Origin: Linyphia triangularis
Taxonomy: Eukaryota > Arthropoda > Arachnida > Araneae > Linyphiidae
Reading direction: 5' to 3'
NCBI GenBank assembly: GCA_963978545.1
Contig: OZ021722.1
Coordinates: 5,522,001 to 5,586,000 of the forward strand
DNA: 64,000 nucleotides
Shown here: piece by piece, positions 11,612 to 23,542 of the stretch
How positions within the stretch are numbered: position 1 is the stretch's first letter
Layout of the letters: each line of letters opens with the position of its first letter
Translations under genes and position numbers: made by a program
The notes under the pieces: model-generated
Told to the model about the DNA's origin: nothing
What the model saw: only the letters and a program-made list of their open reading frames with translations
Databases searched by the model: none

Positions 11612-12135
11612 GGTGTGGAACATCGCACAACTTTCAATTACACTATAATACTGATGTGGATTTGTGTCATCCGCAGTATTTTTATTTTTATCATTCATTT
11701 AGTAAAAATGGCCAGTTAGGCGATATTTTTTGCGATAATTCTTGTATGGGTAGTTAAAAAAAAAAAACTCCGCCAAAATGGCGATTTTGATGATATACTT
11801 TTCGATAATCTTAATATCATCCTTTATTATAAGCGAAACTGAGGGGAGAAGAAAAAACGATCGTTGATGAGGTATGGCTCAAGGAAAGAGAACTATGCGT
11901 TGAAAGCATTCATTTTTCAACCTCTTACTTTATTAAAGCATTTTTACGGGAACTTCGCAGTTGGGTATGTTTAGAGCACCTTAAGAGGCATTATCACCGC
12001 GATTTTGGACAAAATCGTAAGAGCCGTTTTTTAGCAATTACATACACACAGACAGACATTTTTCTATATCACTTTTTGAAATCAGGATGTTCCAAAATGT
12101 GGAGAAATACAAAAGGAAAAAAAAGAGTAACAAGA
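11612..12135 (+). mobile_element. Family E element, copy 3 (internally deleted)
   Basis: Starts GGGTGTGGAACATCGCACAA then CTTTCAATTACACTATAATA. The segment ACGAAAACCTTAATGG ... TGACCACAGAC of other copies is missing between TTTTTAGCAATTACA and CACACAGACAGACA (about 12040). The GATGTTCCAAAATG end is kept and the 3' hairpin is lost. Confidence 0.6.
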
Positions 12136-12386
12136 GTAACAAAGAGTAACAAAAATAATTCAGGGTACTTCGGACATGGCATATGAGGATAGATGTAAAA
12201 ATTTAATAAGTATAATCGACGAGAAAGAAGGTCAAGAGAGATTTGATTCAGTTGTTTAAATTTATCACACATAGGTAAGTTACCGGTTTAGAATTCGTAC
12301 TGACTATTTTTACATCTAGTAAAATAAATAATTAGAAGGATTTGTCTGCAAATGTTGTAAATTCCATGAATATCAAGAAGTTTAAG

Positions 12387-12557
12387 TTGGTTGTATTCAG
12401 ATTATCTGGCGCCGTCAGCAACACGATGGCTATAATGCGCCGAAACATTCGTCATTAGACAAGCCAACATACATTTACAAACACCCATGCCTAACACGGG
12501 ACTCGGAACCCGCAACCTCGCGGTCTAGAAGCTAGCACGCTAACCACTATACCGTTA
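12387..12557 (-). mobile_element. tRNA-derived SINE, family S1, copy b
   Basis: Minus-strand SINE flanked by a perfect 12-bp duplication AAGAAGTTTAAG (12375-12386 and 12558-12569). The head reads GGTATAGTGGTTAGCGTGCT with box B GGGTTCCGAGTCCCG, one base longer than the GGTTCGAGTCCCG of the 45739 copy. The SINE body matches that copy almost throughout, so this is a fairly young insertion. Confidence 0.88.
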
Positions 12558-12569
12558 AAGAAGTTTAAG

Positions 12570-13374
12570 AAACAATTAGATATACACTGAAGGATCATCA
12601 AGAGATAATGACTTCATTACACTGACTAGATAAGTAACTTACTTTTTGTACCTTAAAATGAGTATGTATTAAATTATAATTTTGTATACTTGATAAAAAA
12701 GTCTATCTATTTTGGCATGTGGAGGGATTCTATAAACTTTGACAGCTTGGAATAAGCACTGTATTATTCCAGTAGAATTCAGTGAACTTTGTCAATTCTG
12801 TATACTTTGAAATATATATTGCAATTTTCCGTTACGATTCTTTGTCAAATGCTGCTCCAACTTAATATTTTTTATTATATTATTTTGGTATGATTCTATA
12901 AACTTTATAATTTTTGTATTCTGAATTGTATGCGGTGTAATTTTGTTAACTTTGCAAAATTTATTATGTACACTATATGTATAATGTAATATGCAATTAA
13001 TAATTATTAATTGTATTCTGTAAATTCTGTATTTTGTATTGCGTCATTTGGAAAAGTCAGTATTTTATGTTAAGTATCAAATTTGGTTCTATTTTATTTC
13101 TTTTTTCCTTTTTCTTTTTTTTCTTTTGAACCAACTCTGTTGAACCTCAAACCTGTTATTGATCGTCAAATTTGTATCTGAATAATAGTTTTTCTTTCAT
13201 TACTGTTCAGTAATTCAACAAAGATTTTAGCACAGAATCATAAGAAACTGAAGGTGTCATCCAGTGGGAAGAACAGCTGAGATCTCTTAACTGATAATGA
13301 AATCGATAAAAAAAGAGACAAATAATTTATGAATACCAAAAAAGTAAGCGACAAGTTGTTGATACAAAATAATA
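12570..13374. other. AT-rich spacer, no gene seen
   Basis: Long TTTGTATTCTG/TAAACTTTG-like stretches of low complexity; no domain-bearing frame. The pyrimidine-rich run at 13090-13130 is simple sequence. Confidence 0.5.
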
Positions 13375-13690
13375 TAACCCATAAAAACAAAGTGTTTAAT
13401 ATAAATCCTTTATACGCATTGCCAATTTTTTTTTATTCGTTAACACAGCGCCGATTCTGTAAACAGCGTGTTCTTGGTGTTTGCATCTAATTTTAAATAT
13501 AAAAAACATTTTGATCGGCAAAATGTGTGGCAAACTACATTTCAAAATTTATTTATCAAAAATGAACATGAAATATGTACTCACATTCCGATATCATTTA
13601 TTTATTCTGATTAAATTAATTTTATTATTTATTTACTAAAAAGAATTACGCTACAGGAAAATGCTTTTTTAGTGGTCGGTTAAATGCAAT

Positions 13691-14700
13691 TGATACGAAT
13701 TTCTGTATATTTGTAAATATTTCGTAGCATTAATTATGTAAAAAGATAAATTTATGTACATTTCGCATAAGGCAGTGAAATAGTTTGTTTTCCTGCAATG
13801 AGTCTATTGATGCTTGATAACGAGTTTTACAGAGATAACGCTGGGAAGTGAGTTATACAAGGAGCAGGGCATTTAACATTATGGTAATGGCAATCTCACC
13901 AAATTGGCGAGATAGAGGCAAGTTGGCGACGGTTTTGTCGACTAATTTTTGTCGCCAAATTTGGCGAGGAATCGCCAAATGTCGCCAAACTTGGCGACAT
14001 TTTCGGTCCCCATGTACATGTATAGGACTTTTCGACTACGATCTGTAAAGTTCTCCAAATATCTATCTCTATACTAAACTTCAACATACTAGACATCACT
14101 TAGACGGTAGATCGTGACAGTGCTCATAGGTATTTAATCCATTTTGGCGGAGTGAAGACATAATTCTCGCCAAACCTTATAGCCTTTTGTTCTCTATAGG
14201 GTGTTGGTTTGGCCAACATTATGCTTTCACGCCGCCAAAATGGATTAAATACCTATGAGCACTGTCACGATCTACCGTCTAAGTGATGTCTAGTTAAGTT
14301 GAAGTTTAGTATAGAAGTTTCAAGAAGGTTTGACTCCTATATAAGGCCGGCCGTGAGTTGAGTCACTGAGTTAGTTGAGTCCGTTAGTTGACTGAGTTGA
14401 GTTAGTTGAGTCCGTTAGTTGACTGGAATTACTGAGTTGAGATACTGAGTCTCAGTGAGCATTCAGAGTAGTTCTGAAGCGAAGTGTATTGCAATGTCTT
14501 TTGCTTTGATTTTTAGCAGTTGTGTTGTCAAGTTTAACTGCTGTTTGTGTTCTATTGTTGTGTATAGACCTGTATTGAGTCTAATAGAACGAGAAATTCT
14601 TTAGTTTTACAGGAATCTGTGAAGAATTATATTGGAATAAATTTCTGCAAGTTTTGATCTGCTTTGGTTTCAAATCTTTCGAACCCGCATCCACGCAACA
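13691..14700 (+). mobile_element. Solo LTR, copy 5, carrying a family B insertion
   Basis: TGATACGAATTTC ... CGCAACA, about 770 bp of LTR plus a 240-bp family B element at 14072-14311. Flanks are CAAT and CTAT. The uninterrupted GH copy at 28128 reads CTAT, so the left flank has mutated. The duplicated GAGTTAGTTGAGTCCGTTAG block near 14370-14420 is longer than in other copies. Confidence 0.8.
14072..14311. mobile_element. Family B fold-back element, copy 1
   Basis: Near-perfect palindrome: arms of about 110 bp begin TACTAAACTTC and end GAAGTTTAGTA. Inserted in an LTR that in other copies reads CTATCTCTAGAAG; here CTCTA and TAGAAG flank the element, which directly shows a TA duplication. This points to a Tc1/mariner-type MITE. 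No coding capacity. Confidence 0.88.
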
Positions 14701-14945
14701 CTATTCTAACGCGATTGGATCACTGCAAGTTGGTTTATTAGTATTCCGCAAAAGCGATCTTTTAGTGGAAGTTACAGCCCCCAAAATTAGATAGAATGCA
14801 TTGTCATCAATATCGAATCTAAATCCCAAGTTTCAGCCCGACTGCATGACGGCAAGGGGGTTAATTTGGCGTCCGCAGATTTGCCTCCCATTGACAAACA
14901 CACACACAAAATCGAAGTTAATATAAAGGATTTAAAAAAAGGAAA

Positions 14946-15369
14946 ACAGCTGCTTCCTGACAAACATGTAAACAATCCTGCGTATCTTTCTCAAAGCGGT
15001 GGTGTCGCTATAATATAAAGTAGCCACCTCAATCCATCTCCCATAAACGTCACGGGATTCTCCCTGCGAATCCCGTGCTCCTAAAGACGTCATTAGTTCG
15101 ATCTTCGATGGAGACAGTAATGACCCAGAATAATGATGAATGCGGGATTGAATTCATTATTGAGGCGCACGAGATGTTCCTTTCTGATTGACTGAGATGG
15201 GCGAGGTTCGGTCTGGAGAGAAATGACTTTGAGGTTTTTGGTTTTCTGTGGGGGTTTGAAAAAAGGTTGTTGATCGAAAAGGGTGATGGTGGGTTGTGGC
15301 CACCATTTACTGAAAGTTAGGGAAAGTATGGGGGGGGGGAAGACAGTGTTTGGGTTTTTATGCTGATGC
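14946..15369. other. Spacer, no gene seen
   Basis: Less AT-rich than most spacers, with several open frames, the longest 101 codons on the minus strand (15093-15398). That frame runs into the family B arm and shows no domain; not called as a gene. Confidence 0.4.
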
Positions 15370-15385
15370 TTAAGAGTAAGTCCTA

Positions 15386-15625
15386 TACTAAACTCCAACT
15401 TAACTTGACATCACTAAACGATAGATCTTCACCGTGCTCATAGGCAGTTAATCCATTTTAGCTGAGTGAAGACATAATTCTCGCCAAACCTTACAGCCTT
15501 TTGTTCTCTACAGGGATGTGGGTTTGGCGAACATTATGCTTTCACTCCGCCAAAATGGATTAAATACCTATGAGCACTGTGACGATCTACCGTCTAGTGA
15601 TGTCAAGTTAAGTTGAAGTTTAGTA
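15386..15625. mobile_element. Family B fold-back element, copy 2
   Basis: TACTAAACTCC ... GAAGTTTAGTA with TA on both sides (15384-15385 and 15626-15627). The two arms differ: one carries GCAGTTAATCCATTTTAGC, the other GCCAAAATGGATTAAATACC. Confidence 0.85.
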
Positions 15626-15737
15626 TAGTAAGGATCATTCCCTATATTCTCTATGTTAAAATTTTTTAGCCCAGTGCATTTAGAAACTACTTTGTATAAC
15701 CACCTTGATATTTGGTACGAAAAGGATAGCCTAATAG

Positions 15738-16427
15738 TCCGAGAGGCGACTTCAATTTTTGGACCCCATCGAACATCATTCTGAATTTTTTATAGAAATT
15801 GGAGAAAAGTGACTAGATTACGAATCCACTGGTCTGCCGTGGCAAAAATGGCCGAAACTGAACCGAATGGCCGAAAATCGACTTGGAATGAGTTGAACTA
15901 AAATCCGATTGCCAATATGTCATAACTTGTCAAAAAGAGAACAAACTTTTTCGTCTGGCAACCCACCTGCATTTTGATTTTCAATGAGAAAAAGCGCAAA
16001 CGATTTCTAATCTCTGGCTCGGAAAACTTGTATCGTTTAAAAGTAAGCCAAATTGGCGACATCAGTTACGTCATCAGTGAATTGCCGTCATTGCCAATTT
16101 GGCTCATTTGTGAAAGATGCAAGTAAGCCATAGTCACACATCCGAATCGTTTGCAACGTTCTTAATTAAAAATTAAAGAGTGAGGGTTAGTAAAAAAAAA
16201 AAAAAAAAAAAAAAAGTAAAAAAAAAAAAAAAAATGCTAATTATTTGGCAAGTTATGGCGCATTTGGAAATTGGACTTAGTTCAACTTATTAAAAGTCTA
16301 TTTTTGACCAGTTTCGGTCATTTTGCCGCGGCAGACCAGGGGATTTGTACTCTACTCACTTTTCTAGTTTCTATAAAAAATTCAGAATGATGTTCGATGG
16401 TGTTCAGAAATTACAGTTGCCTCTCAG
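15738..16427. mobile_element. Family D fold-back element, copy 1
   Basis: Long inverted repeat: the left arm starts CGAGAGGCGACTTCAATTTT, continues CATTCTGAATTTTTTATAG and CTGGTCTGCCGTGGC. The right arm carries the complement and ends TTGCCTCTCAG. The centre holds CCAAATTGGCGAC-type repeats and poly-A at 16191-16234. The same element occurs at 32429-33075. No coding frame. Confidence 0.8.
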
Positions 16428-16725
16428 TCTATAATGAAAGGACATAAATTAAAAACTCGAAAATGACGTCTAAATATATTTTATTCTTATGTTTGAAATC
16501 ATTAAGTCAATTCATATGCAGTGGCTCCACCTGGTTTTGTATTTTGCTATTTTAAATTTTCATTTCTAATAGATATAAACTCTAAATGAAAACAATTTAG
16601 GTCATTTCATCAAGTGATCTTTTTCGTACCTACTCACCAAATTTCAAGATTATAAAGAAAGTAGTTTCTAAATGCACTGGGCTAGAAGATTGTAACATAG
16701 CGAGTATTGGGAATGATCTTTACTA

Positions 16726-16957
16726 TACTAAACTTCAACTTAACTAGACATCACTTAGACGGTAGATCGTCCCAGTGCTCATAGGTATTTAATCCATTTT
16801 GGCGGCCTGAAAGCATAATGTTCGCCAAACCACAACCCTGTAGAGAACAAAAGGTTTGGCGAGAATTATGTCTTCACTCCGCTAAAATGGATTAACTGCC
16901 TATGAGCACGGTGAAGATCTACCGTCTAGTGATGTCAAGTTAAGTTGGAGTTTAGTA
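16726..16957. mobile_element. Family B fold-back element, copy 3
   Basis: TACTAAACTTC ... GGAGTTTAGTA at TA (16724-16725 and 16958-16959). It is the mirror image of copy 2, in the opposite arm of the same C element. A short deletion near the loop (AAAAGGTTTGGCGAG) accounts for its smaller size. Confidence 0.85.
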
Positions 16958-16999
16958 TAGGACTTCCTCTTAATGGCATAGACTGAAAGACGTCGTTTA

Positions 17000-17121
17000 T
17001 TTTCGTGTCCCACTTCCCGAACCCAGGCAGCCCCAGTGTTATTGGCCAATGACGGGAGCAAGTGTCTGGGAAGTTTGGCCAATCCATGCCGAAACTCGAG
17101 CATTGTTCCAAAATATGCGAT

Positions 17122-17156
<35 letters not shown>

Positions 17157-17345
17157 ACAAAACATATTTTTACCCCTTCCTTATAACACTATATTTTAAT
17201 TTTAAAATCAATATATCAAAACTTCAAGTATGTTTTACCCTACACTGGGCGCGATTGGCCAAACGGCTCGTCTTCAATGTTCCCATCGGGTTTGGCTAGT
17301 GTTGAGCGATATTGGCCAGCGTATTTTTGCTACTGGGGAAGGAAA
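17000..17345 (+). repeat. Family J repeat, copy 2
   Basis: Shares with 1700-2095 the TTATTGGCCAATGACG start, a central poly-A (17127-17154), ACATATTTTTACCCCTTCC and the closing GATATTGGCCAGCG...CTGGGG. The repeated TTGGCCA words are the most constant part. Open frames across the poly-A are artefacts of the run. Confidence 0.5.
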
Positions 17346-18125
17346 TATTAGATTGCTTGTTATGAAGTTTTCTTGTGAAAAAGCTACACAAGAGCCATGC
17401 TTATACACCAACATTGTAAAAAATTACTCTTCGAAAATTTTAACTTCATCTGACGATGAGACACTGACACCTCACTCCATATTCATACCCACATACCTCT
17501 AACTTTATCTCCTGGATGGAAATGTTTTTTTTTTTTCTTTCTATGCAAGCAATACTCATATCTGCTTGCAGAGAAAAGATTGCAATTTCTAACTGTATCC
17601 GAGATTGGTATTTCCAACTCTATCTCCTGGATAAGTCATAAATGTTTTTTTTCTTTTTTCTCTTCAAGCAGATATGAGCGCTGGTAAGGTTATTTGGAGA
17701 GGGCGTGCAAGGGTTTTAAAGTTTTATGCAAACATTTAAAAAATTAGGAATCGAATTTTTTTCACATAGTATTTGTCCAGAGCTCAGTTAAGTTAATTTA
17801 AAGTTGTGGACTGTAAAAAATTTTACTATTATTTATTAAAGACATACAAGGCACACACATAAATACAGATTTACTTACACGTATAAACATTTATAATTCT
17901 TCAAGGTTAATTATTTATAGTTGAGCACTCGGCTCCAATTTTGAGACATGTGTCTCCTATCAAATTCAATTCAGTTCTGCTTCTCTTCTCGCGTATTCTC
18001 CACTAGGGTTAGACACCACGAGGATAAATTGTTCTCGACCAATCAGGCGCAAACAGTATTATTTCATAGTTCCTAATTAGTTTCTATTCAAAAGAATAAT
18101 TTAAAATTTATTCTAAATGGCACAC
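17346..18125. other. Spacer, no gene seen
   Basis: Contains two related stretches (TCTCCTGGAT...AAATGTTTTTTTTCTTTCT near 17510 and 17626), probably a local duplication of about 115 bp. No gene or RNA recognised. Confidence 0.45.
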
Positions 18126-18127
18126 AA

Positions 18128-18882
18128 CCTCTTTATACTTTCAATTACCCATATGTATACATAAGGTAATGAAAGTATAGCATTCGGTCAAAAAAAAAAC
18201 AAAAAAAAAAAAAAAAATTGATTTTTTTTTTTTTGGCATTTTAACATTTTGGAACATCCTGATTTCAAAAAAGTGATCTAGAAAAAATGTCTGTCTGTGT
18301 GTATGTGGTCAGCATTACTCCCGAACAAATTGACCTACGATGTTCAAATTTGGTGCGCGGGTTGGTGGTAGCCTACCGTTAAAGTTTTCGCCAAAATCGC
18401 GCATGCGCACAAGGTAGCAGTCATTGAAAAAATCATGTTTTTCAGCAATTTCTAAAAAACGGCTCTAACGATTGTGTTCAAAATCGCTGTGGTAATGCCT
18501 CTTAATGTGTTCTAAACATCCCCACCTTCGAAATTTCCGTAAAAATGCTTTAACGGCTCAAAAAGTTGAAAAAGAATGTCTTCAACTCAGAGTTTTCTTT
18601 CCGTGAGCCTACCTCATTATTGATCGTTTTTTTTTTTCTTATCTAGCCAGTTTCACTTATGATAGAGGTAATATAAGGGTTACCGTGAGGTATGACGCTA
18701 AAATCACCATTTTGGCAATTTTTTTTTTAAGACCCATGTAAGAATTATCGCCAAAAAATAGCGCCAAACTGGCCATTTTTTCTAAATGAATTATGAAATA
18801 TAATAACGGTAAATGACACAATTCCTCGTCAGTATTATAGTGTAATTGAAAGTTGTGCGATGTTCCATACCCCTAGTTTCCT
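18128..18882 (-). mobile_element. Family E element, copy 4 (most complete)
   Basis: Minus-strand copy running from GGGTATGGAACATCGCACAA (near 18880) to a terminal hairpin at 18137-18176, in which CTTTCAATTACC pairs with GGTAATGAAAG around ATATGTATACATA. Next to the hairpin is ACCGAATGCTATACTTTC. All shared blocks are present. The single-ended hairpin with no second terminal repeat is unlike a cut-and-paste MITE. Confidence 0.65.
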
Positions 18883-18884
18883 GT

Positions 18885-21305
18885 GGTTTTGCTCCACTGT
18901 TTTGCAATTTTCGAAATCCAGATAGTGCATCTCTTGCCCGGGTAAACAGATTGGCAAGCCTTCCTCGATTTCAAGTCAATAACCAAGCATGGGCCTTCTG
19001 GAAGTTTACAGTCACAGTTCAGCGTTCACGAAAAGAGTGAATTTTTTAATGACCTCATTAATGAATCCAATAGTATAAATTCAGAAAAAGGTTATCCATT
19101 TCAATAAATTCTGGGTTGTAAAAATGGTTACTTTTTGTTTTTCTTTTTTAATTTAAAGCTGCAAGTATTTGAATGAATGTTATGTATTCCCATTGGAACT
19201 TTTGAGTTTGGAATTCTCTAGCATTTTCCGGGGTTTGCGGGAGGCGTCTTGAGAATCTTCGAGCTTCACTAGGAAATCTATAGAAGCCCCATACTTCGGT
19301 TCGACCACGTCTTTTGGAATAAGTAACTCTTTGCGCTAGCCAAACGTCACCCTCTCCTCCCCTCTCTCGTCTTTGGCAATAAACTTTTGGTTTTTACTCG
19401 AACACGACTTGCTTTCTTATAACGGTCAACACCCGATGTACCGTTATACAAATATATTGACCTTTTAGTTTGGTGCCAAATTCATTCATTCTATTTAGGT
19501 AACTCAACGAAAAACAAATAATCTTGTGACCTATCGAGTTATTGTACTTATTTACACGAAAATTCCGTCAATGAAAAAGTACCATCATTTGCAGAACGCA
19601 TTTTCAAACTTCACGAAATTCATTTTTTTCTATCAGTTAATACACGACAAAAATCTAAATTTATCATTTCCCATTTAAAAACAAAACTCATCCCAATCTT
19701 CACCCAATTATTACGACGAAGAAAAGAAATCATTTCATTACAGTCAATCCAAGCTTCTTTACAGCCAGCAAAAGAATAATAATAAAAAAAAAAAAAACTA
19801 CTGTGAGTGGGAAAACGAAAAAGAATGTTTACTTCAAAATCCGCCATTTGCAGAAAACTTTTATTGACCTCAAATTGGCATCTGACGCCATTTCATAAAA
19901 AAAAAAATAAATTATAACAGTAAAATAGTCCCAGACACAAAAAACATGACTCATATCGAAATTGAAACCCCTTTTCTTCCTTTAGATCTCAACTCTATTC
20001 CCTACGTAATTCCAAGAAGAATGTCCTCCGAAGATTTATTTTACAGTTCCACTAACACTCGCAAAAGCAGTCCGATGAATCTCCCCGGATATTGATAAGA
20101 GCTCCAGTGACATTCAGATGTCTGGTTTTACGATGATGCATACCAAGGTAATAAATAGGGGAAGAGATGGGGGGAGAGAAGGTATAGCCCACGCTTCATT
20201 TTTGATGGATGGACCAATCCATTTCTGCCGTTCTCCGTGTCCATGACGAATATTCGACGCAGGGCGCTATATATATTCGGACATTAGCATGGAAATGAAA
20301 TATGGGAGTCGAGAAGTTGTTCGTGTCGATCGCGAATCGGGAAGCTTGAGTTGGATAACACGTAAAGGTTATGTTAAAATTTGAGAAATGTATCGTTGCT
20401 GTGTTGATAGGTCACAGGCTTATTTTTTTACCAATCTGATATCTATATGGAATGTTCATATAATTTCGAAAAAGTTGTGCAGTGCGTGACGAGTCGTGAA
20501 AAAGTCGTTTAAGTTGCAGTCGGGGGAGTTATTGATTGATTGATTGATTGACTTGAGAGACAGAGGAGTACATCTTTCCAGCACAGTATATAGCAACAGA
20601 ATGATTGAAAAGTCTGATGGAAACTCTGGAAAAGACACAATAATACGAAATTGAAATACCAAGAGTGAGGGGGGAACTAAATTAGACTGACGCAATTACG
20701 TGTATTAATGTGAGTTCTTAATTTGCAGTTTGACTCGGAAAGCGCTGATATATGGACTATTGAAAAGTGGGAATGTTATTAAATGAAAGTGTTGACCAGG
20801 GAAGGGATTAAAAATTGAGTATGTGCCTTGAAATAAAACATTAAAGTAAAAAGATAAATTTTTTCTTTACCACTTTTTTTAATTAAAGGTGCTCCAAAAC
20901 GTGAAGAAATGTTACAGAAATCGAATATATTTTTTTACCGAAAACATATGTGTAATTGAAAATAAAATTAAAAAAAAAAAAAAAAATCATGGGTGAAAGG
21001 GTTTTGCTCAGCTATCTGCTTATTTCGCACTTAATCTGTGGTACATTCTTATGAGTAATAACAGTGTTGCTTAGGTATTGAGTTGGGCATTAGCCAATGG
21101 TTAGGTGTCAAACCCATTAGTGAAATTCACTCTATTCTTAGAAGGCCATAATTTATTTGCTACAGTACAAATAGCACAATAATTACGCAATAATTTGCAT
21201 CTAGCTAAAGTAAAAAGAAAATTTTTCAATCATATAAAATTTCATATTTTTGTTTAAAAATGTCTTGAATAAAATGCAGCTCGGAAAACGAGGACAATAT
21301 TTAGA
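18885..21305. other. Spacer with possible LTR remnant, no gene seen
   Basis: The segment 19190-19450 is less AT-rich, has CAATAAACTTTTGG (near 19377) and ends near TATAACGGTCAACACC, followed by TTTGGTGCCAAATTC, which could be a primer-binding-like site. It may be a worn LTR, but there is no second copy here. The rest holds GATT repeats at 20531-20550, poly-A runs and no convincing frame. Confidence 0.3.
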
Positions 21306-21310
21306 GAACT

Positions 21311-21419
21311 AGGGGTGTGTAACATCGCACAACTTTCAATTGCACTATATACTATTGATAATTGAAGTAGCCAGTTTGGCGATATTTTTGGATATAGTTT
21401 TTACATGAGCCAAAAAAAA

Positions 21420-21450
<31 letters not shown>

Positions 21451-21986
21451 CACGCCAAAATCACAAAATTGGGGAATTTATTTGATAGACATTACATTGT
21501 CCTTGATTTACGATGCTCGAGGGCAGAGAGCTCTGTGTTAAAGGCACTCGTCTTTCAACTTTTTATGCTTTTATCGCATTGTTATGGGAATTTTGTAGGT
21601 GGGAATGTTTACAACACCTTCAGAGGCATTGCCACAGTAATTTTGGTCAAAATCGTTCGTGCTATTTTTTTTAACAATCATTGAAAAACATGGTTTTTTC
21701 AGTAGCAGCTACCTTATGTGCATCGCGATTTTGACGAAAACCTTAATGGTAGGTCCTTGTGCCACTACCAACCTTCACATCAAATTTGAACATCGTAGGT
21801 CAATTTGTTCGGAAGTTATGCTGACCACAGACACGCAGACTCACACACAGACATACATTTTTCCTAGATTATTTTCTTAAAATCAGGATGTTCCAAAACG
21901 TAGAGAAATACAACAAAAACCGAAATATATATATATATATTTTACCGAATGCTATACTTTCATTACCCTGTGTTTACATATGACTA
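21311..21986 (+). mobile_element. Family E element, copy 5
   Basis: Starts GGGGTGTGTAACATCGCACA and ends with ACCGAATGCTATACTTTC and the damaged hairpin (CATTACCCTGTGTTTACATA ... TAATTGAAAG). It contains a poly-A/AC microsatellite at 21413-21452. The open frame at 21659-21880 repeats LTKTLMVGPCATTNLH and SICSEVMLTTD of copy 1. Confidence 0.65.
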
Positions 21987-22820
21987 ATTGAAAGCAAAAA
22001 TATTGTTAAGAGTTCTTTTGAGTGATATATTTGAGGGGAAAAAAACAATCTTTATGAATATTTTTAATTTTTTGAGAAACTAAAATAATTTAAACATATT
22101 TTTTTCTTTAAACTTCGAAAGCGATTCATTTAGTAATTCAAGAACTAAAAATTCTCAAACCTCATTAAGGGTGTCCTTATCTAGCGCACTTAGAAAATTG
22201 TTTTATACCATCACAAAAAAAAAAAAAAACACGAATTCTTTTAAATCCTTCTCATTCAACATTCATAAGTTTACACCAACATGTTTTCGCAAAATCTTGG
22301 CCCATGACCATCCAATTTCAAGACAACTATCCAACTCGCATTGCTAAGCTTTTCTCACAATCTCAACCATAAAACTCCCTTAGTGTATTATTACCTGGAT
22401 CTATGAAACACATGATGAGGATTCTAAACATTTGCCTATCTAGGAACGTGTTACAAACCCGTGCAATTGTAAACTAACAGCTGGCGCTCTAATTTATGGT
22501 TCTTTGAAGCAATAAATGTATTCTCCTTTTCAATGATAATATTTTTCAGCACTTCAGCACTTTATAAGCACTTGTAAACATCCAAACAGCTTTGATTCAA
22601 AAGTATTTGAATAATCCATAAGTCACGCACATTTCAGAATGTGAAGTATTCAGTATTTATAAAAACGCTCACGTAAATTTTTTTTCCCCCCACCAAGAAT
22701 AAAACGTTATGCCATATATATCACTTTGAATGTCTCTATGATTTTATTAGGATTAGATAATATAGTGAGCAAATCTAAAATTATTGACTTGCTTTCGAAA
22801 TGCAAGTTCAAAGTTATTAG
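21987..22820. other. AT-rich spacer, no gene seen
   Basis: No repeat shared with the rest of the window and no domain-bearing frame recognised. Confidence 0.45.
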
Positions 22821-22823
22821 TAT

Positions 22824-23538
22824 TGTTACGAATTTCTGTAATATTTCGTAGTATTGATTATGTACATAGGAAAATTTATGTAAATTTCGCATAAGGCAGT
22901 GCAAGAGTTTGCTTTCCTGCAATGTGTGTCTTAATGCTTGAAAACGAGTTTTACAGAGATAATGCTGGGAAGCGAGTTTTACAAAGAGAAGTCCATTGAA
23001 CATTATGGTAATGGCAATCTCGCCAAATGGGCGAGATAGAGCCAAGTTGGCGACGGTTTTGGCGACTAATTTTTGTCGCCAAATTTGGCGAGAAATCTCC
23101 AAATGTCGCCAAACTTGGCGACATTTTCGGTCCCCATGTACATGTATAGGGCTTTTCGACTACAATCTGGAAAGTTCTCCAAATTTCTATCTCTAGAAAT
23201 TTCGAGAAGATTCGCCTTTCCTATATAAGTCCGGCCAAGTGTTAGTTGAGTGACTGAAATTACTGAGTTGAGATACTGAGTTAGCTGCCTCTCAATGAGC
23301 ATTCAGAGTAGTTCTAAAGCGAACTGTATTGCATTGTCTTTTGCGTCGATTTGTGGCAGTTGTGAAGTTTTTTTAACTGCTGTTGGAGCTCTATAGTTGT
23401 GTAGAGAGCTGTATTGAGTCTTCTAGAGCGAGAAGTTCAGGTTTTGTAAAAGAATCTGTGAAGAGTATATCGGAATAAATTTCTGCAAGTGTTAATCTGC
23501 TTTGGCTTCAAATCTTTCGAACCCACCCACGCCACACA
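22824..23538 (+). mobile_element. Solo LTR, copy 6 (NTAT-site family)
   Basis: TGTTACGAATTTCTG ... CACGCCACACA with GTAT on both sides (22820-22823 and 23539-23542). The 3' tip differs slightly from CGCAACA, and a few internal deletions shorten it. TATA-like CTATATAAG near 23220 and AATAAA near 23475 are present. Confidence 0.78.
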
Positions 23539-23542
23539 GTAT

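Larger units (their letters stand above)
13375..14945 (+). mobile_element. Family GH element, copy 1, split by a solo LTR
   Basis: The left part (13375-13690) starts AACCCATAAAAACAAAGT and includes TTTATTTATTCTGATTAAA. The right part (14701-14945) has AGAATGCATTGTCATCAAT and AAAATCGAAGTTAATATAAA. In the copy at 27812-28400 the two parts are continuous (GTTAAATGCTATTTCAGCTC), which gives the empty site for the LTR inserted at CTAT. Confidence 0.65.
15370..16973. mobile_element. Composite family C copy 2 with B in both arms and D in the centre
   Basis: Outer ends are TTAAGAGTAAG (15370-15380) and CTTCCTCTTAA (16963-16973). With TTAA as target site, the element is GAGGAAG ... CTTCCTC. Each terminal repeat carries a family B element at the mirror-image position (15386-15625 and 16726-16957), and a family D element (15738-16427) sits inside. 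The C-specific arms read AAGGATCATTCCC...CCCAGTGCATTTAGAAAC on the left and its complement on the right. Nest order is B in C, and D in C. Confidence 0.75.
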
